Shown here piece after piece: positions 1 through 10,315 of a DNA stretch of 64,000 bases. Below the pieces are notes generated by a model that made no database searches, was not told the origin of the DNA, and saw nothing but the letters and a program-made list of their open reading frames with translations. Position numbers and translations under genes: made by a program. Within the stretch, counting starts at the first letter, position 1, and the number at the start of each line of letters is the position of its first letter. Source of the DNA: Russula earlei (taxonomy: Eukaryota > Basidiomycota > Agaricomycetes > Russulales > Russulaceae); NCBI GenBank assembly GCA_025769875.1, contig JAGFNK010000111.1, positions 1 through 64,000 on the forward strand, written 5' to 3'.

Positions 1-71
1 GCCTAAGGCACGTCCACTTATAGTCGACTTAGCAGACAATAAAAGAGTAAAATAATCGAAGTGCTCTCTCC

Positions 72-267
72 TGTGATAAATTATATTACCTAAGTAATGA
101 AATAAGTAGAGCTTGAAAAATGCCAAAGAGGTTACTACTCATTCTGTCTGGCACAACCTTTACCCTAGCTGGCTAAAAGTTGTGCTGGAATGAGTAGAAT
201 GTCCTCATTGAACCTTTTTGCTCGTGCTCTACTTATGTCATTACGTATGTAATATAATTTATTGTCA
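72..267. repeat. Fold-back MITE upstream of allantoinase
   Basis: The segment is one long imperfect inverted repeat. The left half (TGTGATAAATTATATTAC..., then GTAATGAAATAAGTAGAGC) is matched by the reverse complement of the right half (TGTGACAATAAATTATATTAC..., GTAATGACATAAGTAGAGC). An inner pair, ACTACTCATTC...GGCACAAC, faces GTTGTGC...GAATGAGTAG. It carries no open frame and fits a non-autonomous fold-back MITE. No clear target duplication is visible, so the superfamily is unknown. It ends about 115 bp before the allantoinase ATG. Confidence 0.75.
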
Positions 268-382
268 CAACAGAGCCTACTCAGCGCTCCTCAGCGCTCA
301 GCGCTCAGAATATTTAACCTTGACTTAAGCGGACTCAACTTATCCCCTCATTTCTATCGGACTCACACTCACAACTCACGCG

Positions 383-2050
383 ATGAGCGCCAAGAATGGT
401 CCTAGAGTCTATACTGGCAATCACGTCCTACTACCCGGATCTCAGGTGCCTCAACCAGCGACAGTTCTAATCTCCACCAAGTCCGGAAAGATAATCGACG
501 TCCGTGAGGGTAGAGCGGACTGCGCGGACATCGTAGGTGACGACGAGGATCGCTGGGTAGACCTCGGCGACAAATATCTACTTCCTGGCCTTGTCGAGTA
601 AGTCCTCAGTCGGTCAATCGACTCTTGACTCGTGTGCCGACGTGTGCCCTGTGCGGCGTGTACAGCGCACACGTGCACCTCAACGAACCCGGACGCACCG
701 ACTGGGAGGGCTTCTGGACGGGCACGCGCGCGGCGGCGTCTGGGGGCATCACCACCGTCGTGGACATGCCCCTCAACTCAATCCCACCGACGACCACGAT
801 CGGAAACCTTGCCGCCAAACGCAGTGCGGCGCACGCGCAGTGCTGGACAGACGTTGCATTCTGGGGCGGCGTCATCCCAGGCAATCAAGTACGCGACTTG
901 ATGCATGCTATCTGGCCAACGAGCGTGAAATTCGATTTGTTAGGACGAATTGGGTCCTTTGGTCGACGCCGGTGTCAAGGGATTCAAATGCTTCATGATC
1001 GAAAGCGGTGTCGATGTAGGTATCATGCATGTTTAAGCCGATTCCGTGGCGATTATCCAGGTAGGAATTCCCATGTGTCTCCAAAAGCGATCTTCGGCCG
1101 GCCATGTCCACGCTCAAGGTATGAGAAGGTCTACCTTTGTTTGCTCGCCCCAACTTGAACTGACAAGGACACAGAACTCGGGATCAGTGCTCTTGTTCCA
1201 CGCAGAAGTAGATGACCATCCGTCGCCGATCGGCGACTCGGAAGTTCCAACGCTCTACAGCACCTTTCTAAAGTCGCGTCCAGAACGTTTCGAGGTCGAC
1301 GCCATCTCGCGGATCGTCCGCCTGCAGGAGGAATATCCCACCCTCCGTTGTCACATCGTCCATCTCTCAGCGGCGCACGCCCTTCCGATCATCCGCAGCG
1401 CCAAGGCCGCCGGACACAAGCTCACCGTCGAGACGTGCTTCCACTACCTTTGCCTCGCGTCCGACTCGATCCCCGACGCGCGCCCCGAGTTCAAATGCTG
1501 CCCGCCGATCCGGGATGCCCCGAATCGCGAGGCGTTGTGGGCCGCCTTGCTCGACGGCACGATCGACTGCGTCGTCTCGGATCACAGCCCTTGCGTCGCG
1601 GAGCTGAAAGGGTTGGACGGAGGCGACATCATGGGCGCGTGGGGTGGCATAAGTACGCTCGGGATTGGGCTCAGTCTGTTGTGGACGGAGGGACGGAAAC
1701 GTGGCGTGCCTATCGGGACGATGGTGGGATGGGTGAGTGAGAACACCGCGAACCATGCCGGCCTTGGGGATAGGAAGGGCAAGATCGCAGTGGGGTATGA
1801 CGCCGACTTGGTGATTTGGGACCCGGACATGCGATATACTGTGAGGAGACCCCTTTTTTAAGATCATTGGATGACGATTGATTGTGATCAGGTCACGAAA
1901 GAAACGCTTCAGTTCAAGAACAAGCTGACACCATACGAAGGTATGGTGCTCTCCGGGCGAGTTGATCAGACGATACTTCGCGGGAGTCCAATCTATAATG
2001 GAATCTCAGATACGTTCTTTGAGTCGGAGCCGTCGGGAGTGCTTTTGTGA
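383..2050 (+). CDS. Allantoinase (amidohydrolase family), intact, six exons
   Basis: Hydrolyses allantoin to allantoate in purine-nitrogen recycling. Inferred exons are 383-597, 666-888, 944-1015, 1065-1118, 1175-1840 and 1892-2050. All junctions are GT-AG and the frame stays open, giving about 462 residues, normal for the family. The first junction rebuilds the metal-site motif [12 protein letters not shown]; further hallmarks are GVKGFKCF (lysine that is carbamylated in the family), FHAE, HIVHLS and SDHSPC. Exon 4 supplies DEFPC, which is easily missed because intron 3 is only 49 nt. This is the only intact copy of three in the window (others at 10316 and 25745). Allantoinase fits better than dihydroorotase or dihydropyrimidinase because of the HLNEPGRT and GFKCF blocks. 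Its 3' neighbour in the ancestral arrangement was a convergent SRP9 gene, now separated from it by a MULE. Confidence 0.93.
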
Positions 2051-2250
2051 AGACTTTCAAGCAATGGTCCCCGTAGGGTTGCATTGGAGACAAAGGAGTC
2101 TTATTGTCAGTAAATAGTGGATGTTGTGCGATCTGTAGTATGGCCCAGGAAAGATATATTACAGGAAGAGGAGTACACATCAGAATCAGGTACATACGGT
2201 GGCTGGATAAGCGGGCGTACAGCACGACTCGCTACCTGCACATCTTCGAA

Positions 2251-5106
2251 AGTTGCGTTCTTTTCGCGGTGGGTTGAGTTACCATAAAAGGCGATTTTGT
2301 TGGCAAGAGAATCGGTACATCAATCATGCATTTAAATGTCACCAAATCATTTTCTCAATTACATATTTAATGACTTATTTATTAGCTATTAGACAAATAA
2401 ATTAAATTGATACAAAAAAAGATTTTGTATTGTAAGGAACAGCAACAGTTGAGGCCGTTAGAGGCAGCGGTGCGAGTCCGAAGGGACCTGGTGCAAGGGA
2501 GGCGGCGGCATCGGAGGGAGGGGGGTTCCGAGGGAGGGACGACGGTTCCCCGAGGGCACGCGTGCGCGCATTCGCGGCGGCAGATGTTGCATCGGGCTTG
2601 GCGCGCTTGCCCGACCGTTCGCCCCCGGCGTACGGATCATCGTGAACATGGCGGCGCTTTCCCTTAGCGACGCCGATGCTTCGCGCTGTCAATCCCCGCG
2701 CGTCGGGGAGACTGGTCCGTTGTTTTGGGCCCCGTTTGAGTTTGACACCCATACGCTCGGCTGTCTCCGTCCACGTTTTCTGATTGGGCACGATCACTTC
2801 CTTATCAGGTAAGACCTTGGAGCCTTGAATTAAATTGATTGCGGCTGCCAAACTGTATTTGGCGGCCCGTGTGGCCTCAACGATCTCCGCTGTTTGATTA
2901 GCGTTTTCAAGCCTAGATGTGAGATCGCGCGATAATGATATGATCTCCTGTGAGAGAGATACTAGGCTCTCCCTTGGTGTGGATGAAGAAGATGATGGGG
3001 ATGGGGGGTCAGGTGATTTATTTGCACTTTCCTTTTGTGTGCTCCCCTCAGGACAGAGGTAGGGAAAGTGGATGTAGATTGCTGCAATGTGTTTGCAGAA
3101 TCTAATCCGGGGATAATCTGTGCAATCACAAGTTGACTTCATCAGATCGATTGAGTAAAACGCGCCGGAACGGGACTGTGAAGCGACGTGAAAGCAGATC
3201 TCATCGAATTGCAAGATCGAATCTTGTGAGATGCTCTCGGCACGGGTGAAAATTATATGATGCCTGTCAGCCGCCAGGTCCTGACCATCGAGCCCAACGT
3301 TCTGCCGTTCGTGCCTGTTTTGGTAATACGGCACCATGCGACGCACTAGAACAAATAATATTCGATCGATCCGCCAATTGCGCTTGCCATCGAGCCAATG
3401 TGATTTGAGGACATGATGATATCTAAAAAGATTGAGTCATCTTATCTTTAGATCGGGAGGATCACATACGCTTCAATCAACATGTTGGTGTCCCCTTCCT
3501 CAAAGATATGTCGATTTTTCCGGTAAACCATGGACCACATATGCACCACAGGCATCCATTGGGACCCAAGATAGTTCACAAAAGTTTCTGGAACCTGAGG
3601 ATCAGTGGAGATCTCCTCCCAGATTTGTAGAAAGTCGGCCTGATCATCTGTATGTACCCATCTCTTGATCTTATCCCACAGATCAGGAAAATTGTTAGCA
3701 TGGAAGTGTGATCGCATCGCGCGCAACACGTGCCACTTGCAAAGCCATATCCGACTTCCCGGATAGGCGATCTTGAGGGCGGCAATCTGCGTGGCATCAC
3801 GATCTGTCATAATAATAGACGGCCGGACAGCCGGACTGGCATCCCTGACCCAATGGACAAAAAAGGATATTGTGTCCTTTGTTCCATTGGATGCCAGCAT
3901 CCAGGCAACAGGCACACCTATCCGGAAAGGGTAAGCGCGCTAAATTGACATTTAGTAAATATTACGCACCATGTCCCCAGTGATCGCGCGCGATCATGGT
4001 AAATAATAAGAAGTCCGGATATTGAGTAATATTATGAGTTGCATCGATACCGATGAAGCCGTTCCCGAGGCGGCGGAATGCCTCCATTTGGAAAGGGGTC
4101 TGGATGCATAATACATATGCATCCTCCTGCAGATTTGATTGAGATGGGGCACTGTGCACCCTGTCTTTGTAAAAAACATTTGTTTTTTCATCTGTAAACC
4201 TGTCCAACCAGAGCCTGGTGGAGATAGCATCCTCTGGATGCAGCCTGATAATCTCATCTTCCATTTCCCGGGCCATGCGGCTTACATCCCGGAGCGAGAT
4301 GAATCGGTCTCGGCTGCCATCGGGCGATGAATCCTGAATATCGCGTACCTTTCCATTATTAAGTTAGCGAATAAAAATAAAATAAATTCAATACAGGCAC
4401 TTACTATTTCCCGTGGATCAACCTTCTTTGACAGCATGAATTTAATTTTATCACGCGCTACGCGTGACATTCGTGTGTAAGCGAGATTAGCAATTCCGAT
4501 TTCATGGGAATGCTCGCTTGCATATTGTCCAAGAATGGTAGGCGCGTCCGCGTAAGACTTGATGACTATTCGGCAATGGCAACCCGTCTTCTTGATCTCG
4601 GATCTCCGTGTGCGATCGGGGTGCTTCTTTACATAACTCAAAGCTCCCCTGGATAGTTGGCGGGAGCAGACGAAAACCTTCTTTGTCCATCCCTGCCCAT
4701 GCTTGGTGCTCGATGGAATCAATTCAATTGAGTGAGCCAATTCTTCTTGCCGGCGCCACGCGTCGAAATCGGCTGCTGTCGGCCATTCCATGGGGTATCC
4801 GCCGTGCTCCCGGTCATAATTGAGTCCTCCCCTCTTTCCAGAATTGGCAGTGATCTGGAAACATTGTGTCGCAAAAGGGGCGCTCGGGCCGGAATGGGCG
4901 GATGATGCGGATGGCGCGCCAATCAATCGGAAACGAGATTGCATTTCTTTTTTTTTTGGTAGGGGGAAAATGGTAAGGAGTTATCTTATTATTAACCCAC
5001 TTATATAACTAAATTACATCCGTTAACGCGTGATTGAAGTCCCGACTCTCTTGCCGACACAATCGCCTTTTATGGTAATTCAACACGCCACGAAATGTCA
5101 AAGACT
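2251..5106 (-). mobile_element. Complete MULE (Mutator-like) DNA transposon, 2856 bp
   Basis: The element is bracketed by a perfect 9-bp target duplication ATCTTCGAA at 2242-2250 and 5107-5115, the length typical of Mutator elements. Imperfect terminal inverted repeats of roughly 60 bp share the core TTACCATAAAAGGCGATT (near 2280 and, reversed, near 5070). The duplicated locus at 12170 preserves the empty site, reading straight from CATCTTCGAA into CCCTCC. One spliced transposase gene fills the interior on the minus strand. Everything needed for an autonomous copy appears present. Confidence 0.92.
2402..4944 (-). CDS. MULE transposase, four exons, apparently intact
   Basis: Catalyses cut-and-paste movement of the surrounding element. 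Inferred exons on the minus strand are 4944-4405, 4348-3970, 3917-3470 and 3422-2402; the phases agree and give about 795 residues without a stop. The DDE triad of the MULE domain can be placed: D in GIDATHNITQ, D in IMTDRDATQIAAL and E in NMLIEAYHHVLK after the third splice. Between the last two sits WLCKWHVLRA, the C-x2-H type motif of MULEs. Near the C-terminus is a SWIM zinc finger (CDCTDY...FCKHIAAI). The proline- and serine-rich tail after the SWIM finger has no recognised domain. The N-terminal region has basic and cysteine/histidine residues that could form a DNA-binding domain, which I cannot name with certainty. Confidence 0.9.
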
Positions 5107-5146
5107 ATCTTCGAACCCTCCCCCGCAGACCATTTTGTCCTCTCCG

Positions 5147-5606
5147 TCACTTCTTCTTCCCTTTCTTCTTCATCACTCCTCCGGTCGAAGTAGCGGGTGC
5201 ACCAGGCAAATTGGAACCCTGCAGGATGGGCGAGGCGGTCGCAGCTTGCGAAGAAGCCAAAAGGGTCGCCGGAGCCACGACTGGCATGGCGGCGGGAGGC
5301 GGCTGACGAATGTTCATCATCTCCTGGATCAGAGAGCGATTGAGCACCTCGAAGCGGCCAAGGAAGATGGACGAATGAGTTTTGAATTTAAGACACTTTT
5401 TAATTGGCGGAGGCGGCAGTCGGTCAAGGAGACATCAGGAAAGGGATGGGAGCCCACGCACTGTCACGTCGTCGGTGATCTTGAGGACCAGTTAACCCTC
5501 CAAAGATCTCCATTTTATGCTGTACCGGGTCTCCCGAGGCCGTCAGCTTTAAAGGTCATTCGTTCGCACCCAGCCGTGGGTGTGGGTGGGGGGAGGGAAT
5601 GATACC
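5147..5606 (-). pseudogene. SRP9: SRP9 copy A, 5'-truncated with an internal stop
   Basis: This is a remnant of the gene for the 9-kDa subunit of the signal recognition particle, which with SRP14 binds the Alu domain of SRP RNA. The last exon reads CLKFKTHSSIFLGRFEVLN then an alanine/proline-rich tail ending KKKGKKK (stop at 5147-5149). The middle exon (5462-5530) has TAA where copy B has AAA (EGKLVLKITDD), so it is interrupted. The first exon is missing: homology ends at 5606, one base inside exon 1, and unrelated DNA that leads into the pogo element follows. It cannot make SRP9. Confidence 0.85.
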
Positions 5607-5938
5607 TGATACCGCGTGCCCAAATGGGCAGAAGTGCAATAAAGGGAAAGGCCGAGAATGGTAAATTTTCGAATCGTCTTGTAGTATTGGTATTGTAGCT
5701 ACAGTCAACTCTCTCATAACCCATAGTGGTCCATGGATGCCCAAAACTATGGGTTATTACAGAGTATGGGTTTCGAGAGATGTGCATACAGAGACCCCAA
5801 ATTCCATGTTCTAGCTTGTATATACAATCAGCTATGTTACTTTGATGTAAAATAATAAGTTATTGCTGTATCTCGCATCATTTGGGCCTGATCAAGGCAG
5901 ATCTGGCGACCAAAGCCTGCCAGAGCTGCTTCCAGCTG

Positions 5939-7572
5939 TCAGGCAAATGGCTTATTAATATTGATAAGATATTTTTGTAAGGCAAGTGACGCAGTGATGG
6001 CCTCCTCTCGAGTTGGCCTCTTGTCCACGCTGCCATCATCTTCATAATCAAAGTTTTTTTGCTCGTGACCCTGCATGACTGCCTCAAAGATATCAATATC
6101 TGATACTTCCTCAATAAGATCCTGCTCCCCCTTGGGATTCAATAGCTCTCCAAGATCCATCATGTTCCTTGGCTGCAGGATACCCCTACTCTCCAATTGG
6201 GCAAACAAGTCAACAAGATCCTGTTCAGCATGAGCCATATGGTTGATTTCAGCTGGCTGGTAACTGTTGAGAAGTGTGAAGATAGGAACTGAGGGTGTTG
6301 GAATGTCCGCAGGATGCAGGAGTGAAGTTGGAAGAATTCCAACTTTGTGCCAACAATTTCGGATTGTCTCAGCAGAGACTTCACTCCAGGCAATTTCCGT
6401 GAGATGCATTGCTTCAAGTTGATCAATTTCATAAATTAGTGATGGGGTGATATTGCCATCATAACGATTGATAGCCCGGTTGATAAATTTGCTGCGATAA
6501 TGAGCCTTGAAGCATTGGATAATCCCAGCATCTGCAGGCTGGAAATGGGCAGTGAGATTTGGTGAAAATTTCTTGACACAAATGTTTTTGAGGCCATTTG
6601 GTGGGACATGGCCACTAAAGTTGTCTTGAAGTAACAGAATGTGCCGATTCTGTCTCATTAGTTTGTGATCCCATTCTGTGATCCATTCTTGATATATTTA
6701 TATTTTTGTTGTCATCCATGCTTTTGTATTGCTGCGATAATAAAAGCCAAGCTCAGAACCTGACTTCTTTTGGAATGCACGTGGTTTAGCTGCTTTTCTG
6801 ATGATAAGGAGTGGGAGCTTCTTGCTGCCACTGGCATTGACTGCAATCACATATGTTAATCTTTTCTTGTTCCCTTTGACACCAGGTGCAGCTGTTTCCA
6901 TGAGCCCACGATCTGGTGGCATTCTAACCAAAGGACCAAAGTAAGAATTGGTTTGATGGATCAGATTTTCGAAATGCATGCATAAAATAACCCAGTCTCA
7001 TCCATATTGAAGATATCTGATAACTTATATCCGGAATTTTCAATGAGAACTTGAAGATGCTTGCGCTCACAATCATCTTGCTTTGCTGACCCTGCTTCTC
7101 CATGGCATTTAAATGCTTTTAATCCACATCGTTTTTTGAAGGTAGTAAGCCACCCATCACTGAGTGTAAGCCTTTGATCTTCAGGGATCTTGGCCAGGTC
7201 TGCAAATCATCACCATTTCTCGCGCAAGATGTCTCCAGTCAAGATTACTCCATTCAATTTTGCCCCAGCCACCCAGAGTTCAAGCATCGCAGTGACCTGT
7301 GGATGAACTGTTTGCTTGACCCGTTTTGCTTGTAGAGCAGTTCCAAGTCCACCAGATTCCACATTGGCCCACTGTCCTCGCCATTTGGATTCATCTTTTG
7401 GCCAAGCTGAGATTGTTGGCTGCTTCAATTGTAAGTTTGGATATATTTTATCCCAATGTTGTGCTGTTTTCGACTGATTTTTCTCATTGCTTTTGTGGTG
7501 CCAGTCCAAAATTTCAATGCGTTGTGCCAATGTGGCATTCTCTTTCTTTGTGAATATCAGATTATTGTCCAC
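5939..7572 (-). pseudogene. pogo-like DDE_1 transposase, inactivated
   Basis: The reading frame can be followed in pieces. An N-terminal CENP-B/pogo helix-turn-helix region (7572-7210) runs into LREKW and then two consecutive TGA codons at about 7207, where relatives usually have arginines. The frame reopens as ADLAKIPEDQ...GWLTTFKKRCGLK and reaches the first catalytic aspartate in NMDETGLFY (about 7000). A probable intron with an odd GC start follows, then MPPDRGL. A TAA interrupts after MTTKI near 6700, before EWITEWDHK. The remaining catalytic residues are in LLLQDNFSGH and QPADAGIIQCFKAHYR. The C-terminal 200 residues are open to 5939. The family catalyses cut-and-paste transposition; this copy cannot. 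Confidence 0.85.
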
Positions 7573-7631
7573 TTTGGACTTCTTTGCATTGCCTCCACCC
7601 TTTACTGCTCTGTCATTCCCTATTCCCGGAG

Positions 7632-8392
7632 TCAGTTCTCAGAGGTGTGTGGCCTCCAGATGGTACGCTCACATTTCCTTTTGTTCCTGATTTGGGTCCC
7701 TTGCTGACTTTTGCCACTGCCACTACCACACCCTCTCAGTTTCTCCACCATCCTCTTCTGTTCTGAAGTAAGCTGTGCCAATCCCAGTTCAAAGTCCAGG
7801 GATCCTTCAAGAATTGCAATGATGGCCTCTTCGTCAACATAATTTGCATCATTGTCCAACCAAGCTTCCTCCTCCTCGGAAATCTGCTCCTTTCGCTGCA
7901 GGCATTCTAGAAGGTGTGTTCTGCACCTTTCAACACCTTTTTTGAGCTCAGAAAGGCCAGATTTTAAGACGTCAAGAGGATTTTTGGGCATGGAGGATTG
8001 GCTTTTGGGTGGCACTGTGGAATCCTGCTGCCTGCTGGCTTTGGAATCATGCATGCTGCCCATGCCGCCCCTTGTACCTTTCAGCTGCTCTTTGGCTGCA
8101 CTCTTGAATCTCGAGTGTTCTGCCCCTCCTGCTGCAAACATCAGAAAAGGGCTGCCAGGTTGTGCTCCAAAAATCCAAACTATGGCTTGGAGTGGCTGCC
8201 AGGGGCATGTGTAGATGCGTGTTTTCCTTTCATACTTCCGAGGCCCTGAGCATTGAAGGCCTCCAGCACTCCCAGAACAAATTGCGCGTGTCCCTCACCA
8301 TGGGCCGCTGCCACTGGCAGCCATGAGCCAGCCACATCACAAAGGAACACCGAGTCCTGCGTCACCAAGTTGTCCACAACCTCAACAAGCAC
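7632..8392 (-). pseudogene. Second reading frame of the pogo-like element
   Basis: A 169-codon open frame (8141-7632) encodes a charged, probably coiled-coil protein: NPLDVLKSGLSELKKGVERC, then an EEEEAW acidic stretch and a glycine/serine-rich basic end. Upstream, in another frame (8392-8180), lies VFLCDVAGSWLPVAAAHGEG, and a third stretch IFGAQPGSPFLMFAAGG bridges the two. An intron or an indel near 8180 must separate them. The function is unknown. I place it with the transposon because it is on the same strand directly upstream of the transposase, and similar accompanying frames occur with pogo-like elements in basidiomycetes (recollection, not checked). Confidence 0.5.
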
Positions 8393-8590
8393 AGCATGTG
8401 CCTCGAATTGCCCACTGTCATTCTCCTTGAAGAGGGGCCATCACCACCATCAAGCCTGGCCTTGAGTGACAAGTCACTTGAATGTTCCCACAATCAGGGA
8501 TTTTTGCACTTGACTGGTGTGCATTTTCGTTTTCATTTTCACAAGTTCTTACCCCTTCTCTTTTCTTCCCTCTTCCTCCCCTAAGTTACA

Positions 8591-9624
8591 GTGACATCAT
8601 AGTCATCACCGCAATGGCCATGACTATGGCTGCGACCACACGGCGAAACATGCTGGGTTCAAGGAGAAGGGGGCGTGGAGAGCATAGCGCCAGATGCGGC
8701 TACCGACGTGCGTTTTCATTTTCATTTTTGCGCATTCCCTCTCACTCTCATTCCCCTCTTCCTAGGAGCGCGACAGCACAACATGGTACATCCCCAAGTT
8801 CTGGCATTCCCTTTCACTCTTTTTACTCCTTTTCTGCTTTGTTTGATTCAGATTGAAATTGAAAGTTCCGAAAACCAAGAAAACCAGTTTCATTCCACAA
8901 TAATTCGACTCTCCCATCCTCGAAAAGAATGCACACGCATGACTCCATCGGACACATGCACCAAAACCGGACCAAGCGCATCAGCCAGACAGACAGGTAA
9001 TGCACCATTTCTGTCAAAGTCCGAATTCTATGCAAAAAATCATAAAAAATAGCCCATTGGAACCGGAATGAAAACTAGCTTCTAAATGGAGGGTACTGAG
9101 AATGAAAAATAGAAATGTCGGAGATGTCAAAATTAGTATGTGGTGTGGTGTGTCCAGGGACGCGCAGGTGAGTAAGTAAGAGTGAAACAATTGGACCAAG
9201 GAAGTGAGCATTGACCAGGGACCTAGATGAGTCAAAACAAGAACCACTAGGCGCAACTCTGAGGAAATGGGTCAAGGGTCCATCCAAAGAGGGCTTCCGA
9301 GACGCGGGCAGTCAGATTAGGAGAGGACACAATACACACAGATCGCATTTTTCATGCTAGGTATTTATACTAAAATGAATCGTCAAGATTCTGGAAGAAC
9401 TAAACAGTTTATATACAGGAGGGAGGAGAGAGGAAATAGGGAAACATGTGTAGTGACATCAGTAAGAGACTAAACGACTAGAGCAGAAATTAAGATCAAA
9501 CAGATCTTAACATTTTTTGGGTTGACATATTTACAATAATGCGATGCATGAGGAGAGGGCAACAAATCAATCAGTTGTTTTAATATAATTTGTAATCTGA
9601 GCTGAGTCAATTCAGTGGTCAATA
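8591..9624. other. About 1 kb without a recognisable gene
   Basis: Only short overlapping open frames without familiar motifs occur. The first part is rich in pyrimidine runs with repeated TTTTCATTTTCA-like words. I see no tRNA, no inverted termini and no splice-compatible coding series. Confidence 0.5.
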
Positions 9625-10245
9625 CTATCACCTATGGGGAATTCGCCATTCCACTACCATCTCACCGATTTCATTTTCCCCTGTATCTGCTCAAACAACC
9701 CCATTTAAAACTTTGTAGTTATATGATTGAGTGCCATTAATGTCATTCTAGCAAAGAAAAATGGAGGTCCATTGAGTGGTTTTCGAGTAGTATTTTGGCT
9801 GGGGGTCACGCCTGCATCACGCCTTCTGTCATGGTGGAGTGTGGAGTTTGATTCCAGCTGGGTGATCACCATATGCTGACTCGGAGGGATCTGGGTCACC
9901 ACTGCTGTTTTATCCTCTTAATGCCATGTTACAGGCAGTCCAATCGGCCAGCACAAGACCATACATATGAGCAGCGGCTACAGGCAGCTATAACAATGAT
10001 ATATATTGATCTTTTACTTTTACTCATGCAGCACTGGCCCATGATGTGAGCACCATGTTCCGTACATAGCAAGTCCTGGATTTCACTCGATAATGCTACT
10101 CCATTACAACTGTTTTCCCTAGTCCCCAATAAATACATTCATCCCAGGCGGACTTTAATTTGGCATGTGTTACATGTCTGTTACTTTCGTGACATTTGTG
10201 ACTGGCGAGATGGTAGTGGAATGGCGAGTTCCCCATAGGTGATAG
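9625..10245. mobile_element. 621-bp TA-flanked MITE with 42-bp inverted ends
   Basis: The left end begins CTATCACCTATGGGG and continues to ACTACCATCTCACC. The reverse complement of the right end matches it for 42 bases with two mismatches. TA is present immediately outside both ends (9623-9624 and 10246-10247), which fits a Tc1/mariner-type non-autonomous element. The interior has no meaningful open frame. Confidence 0.85.
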
Positions 10246-10315
10246 TATATTTCACCTTTATTGACAACTGAGTTGAGTTTTAGTGGACTGGACTTATCAA
10301 TTCCTGTCCATCGTG

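Larger units (their letters stand above)
5702..8590 (-). mobile_element. Decayed pogo/Tigger-like DNA transposon
   Basis: A dead transposase and an accompanying open frame lie on the minus strand. The 3' end is probably at 5702: it starts CAGTCAACTCTCTCATAACC just after a TA (5700-5701), as expected for Tc1/mariner-pogo elements, and contains a short internal inverted repeat (ACCCATAGT near 5720, ACTATGGGT near 5746). No matching opposite end could be found, so the right boundary at 8590 is only the end of recognisable coding remnants and the element is probably truncated there. It inserted into, or next to, the already truncated SRP9 copy A. Confidence 0.7.

Noticed and set aside
1046..1861. 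A 271-codon open frame that looks like a separate amidohydrolase
   Set aside because: It is exons 4 and 5 of the allantoinase gene read through two introns; its first 20 codons are intron or out-of-frame sequence.
2407..2667. Plus-strand open frame opposite the transposase C-terminus
   Set aside because: It lies antisense to the MULE transposase tail, is arginine-rich and has no independent motif.
8591..9300. Several 60-125 codon frames with HFHF-type repeats
   Set aside because: They overlap on both strands, reflect pyrimidine-rich simple sequence and show no conserved motif.
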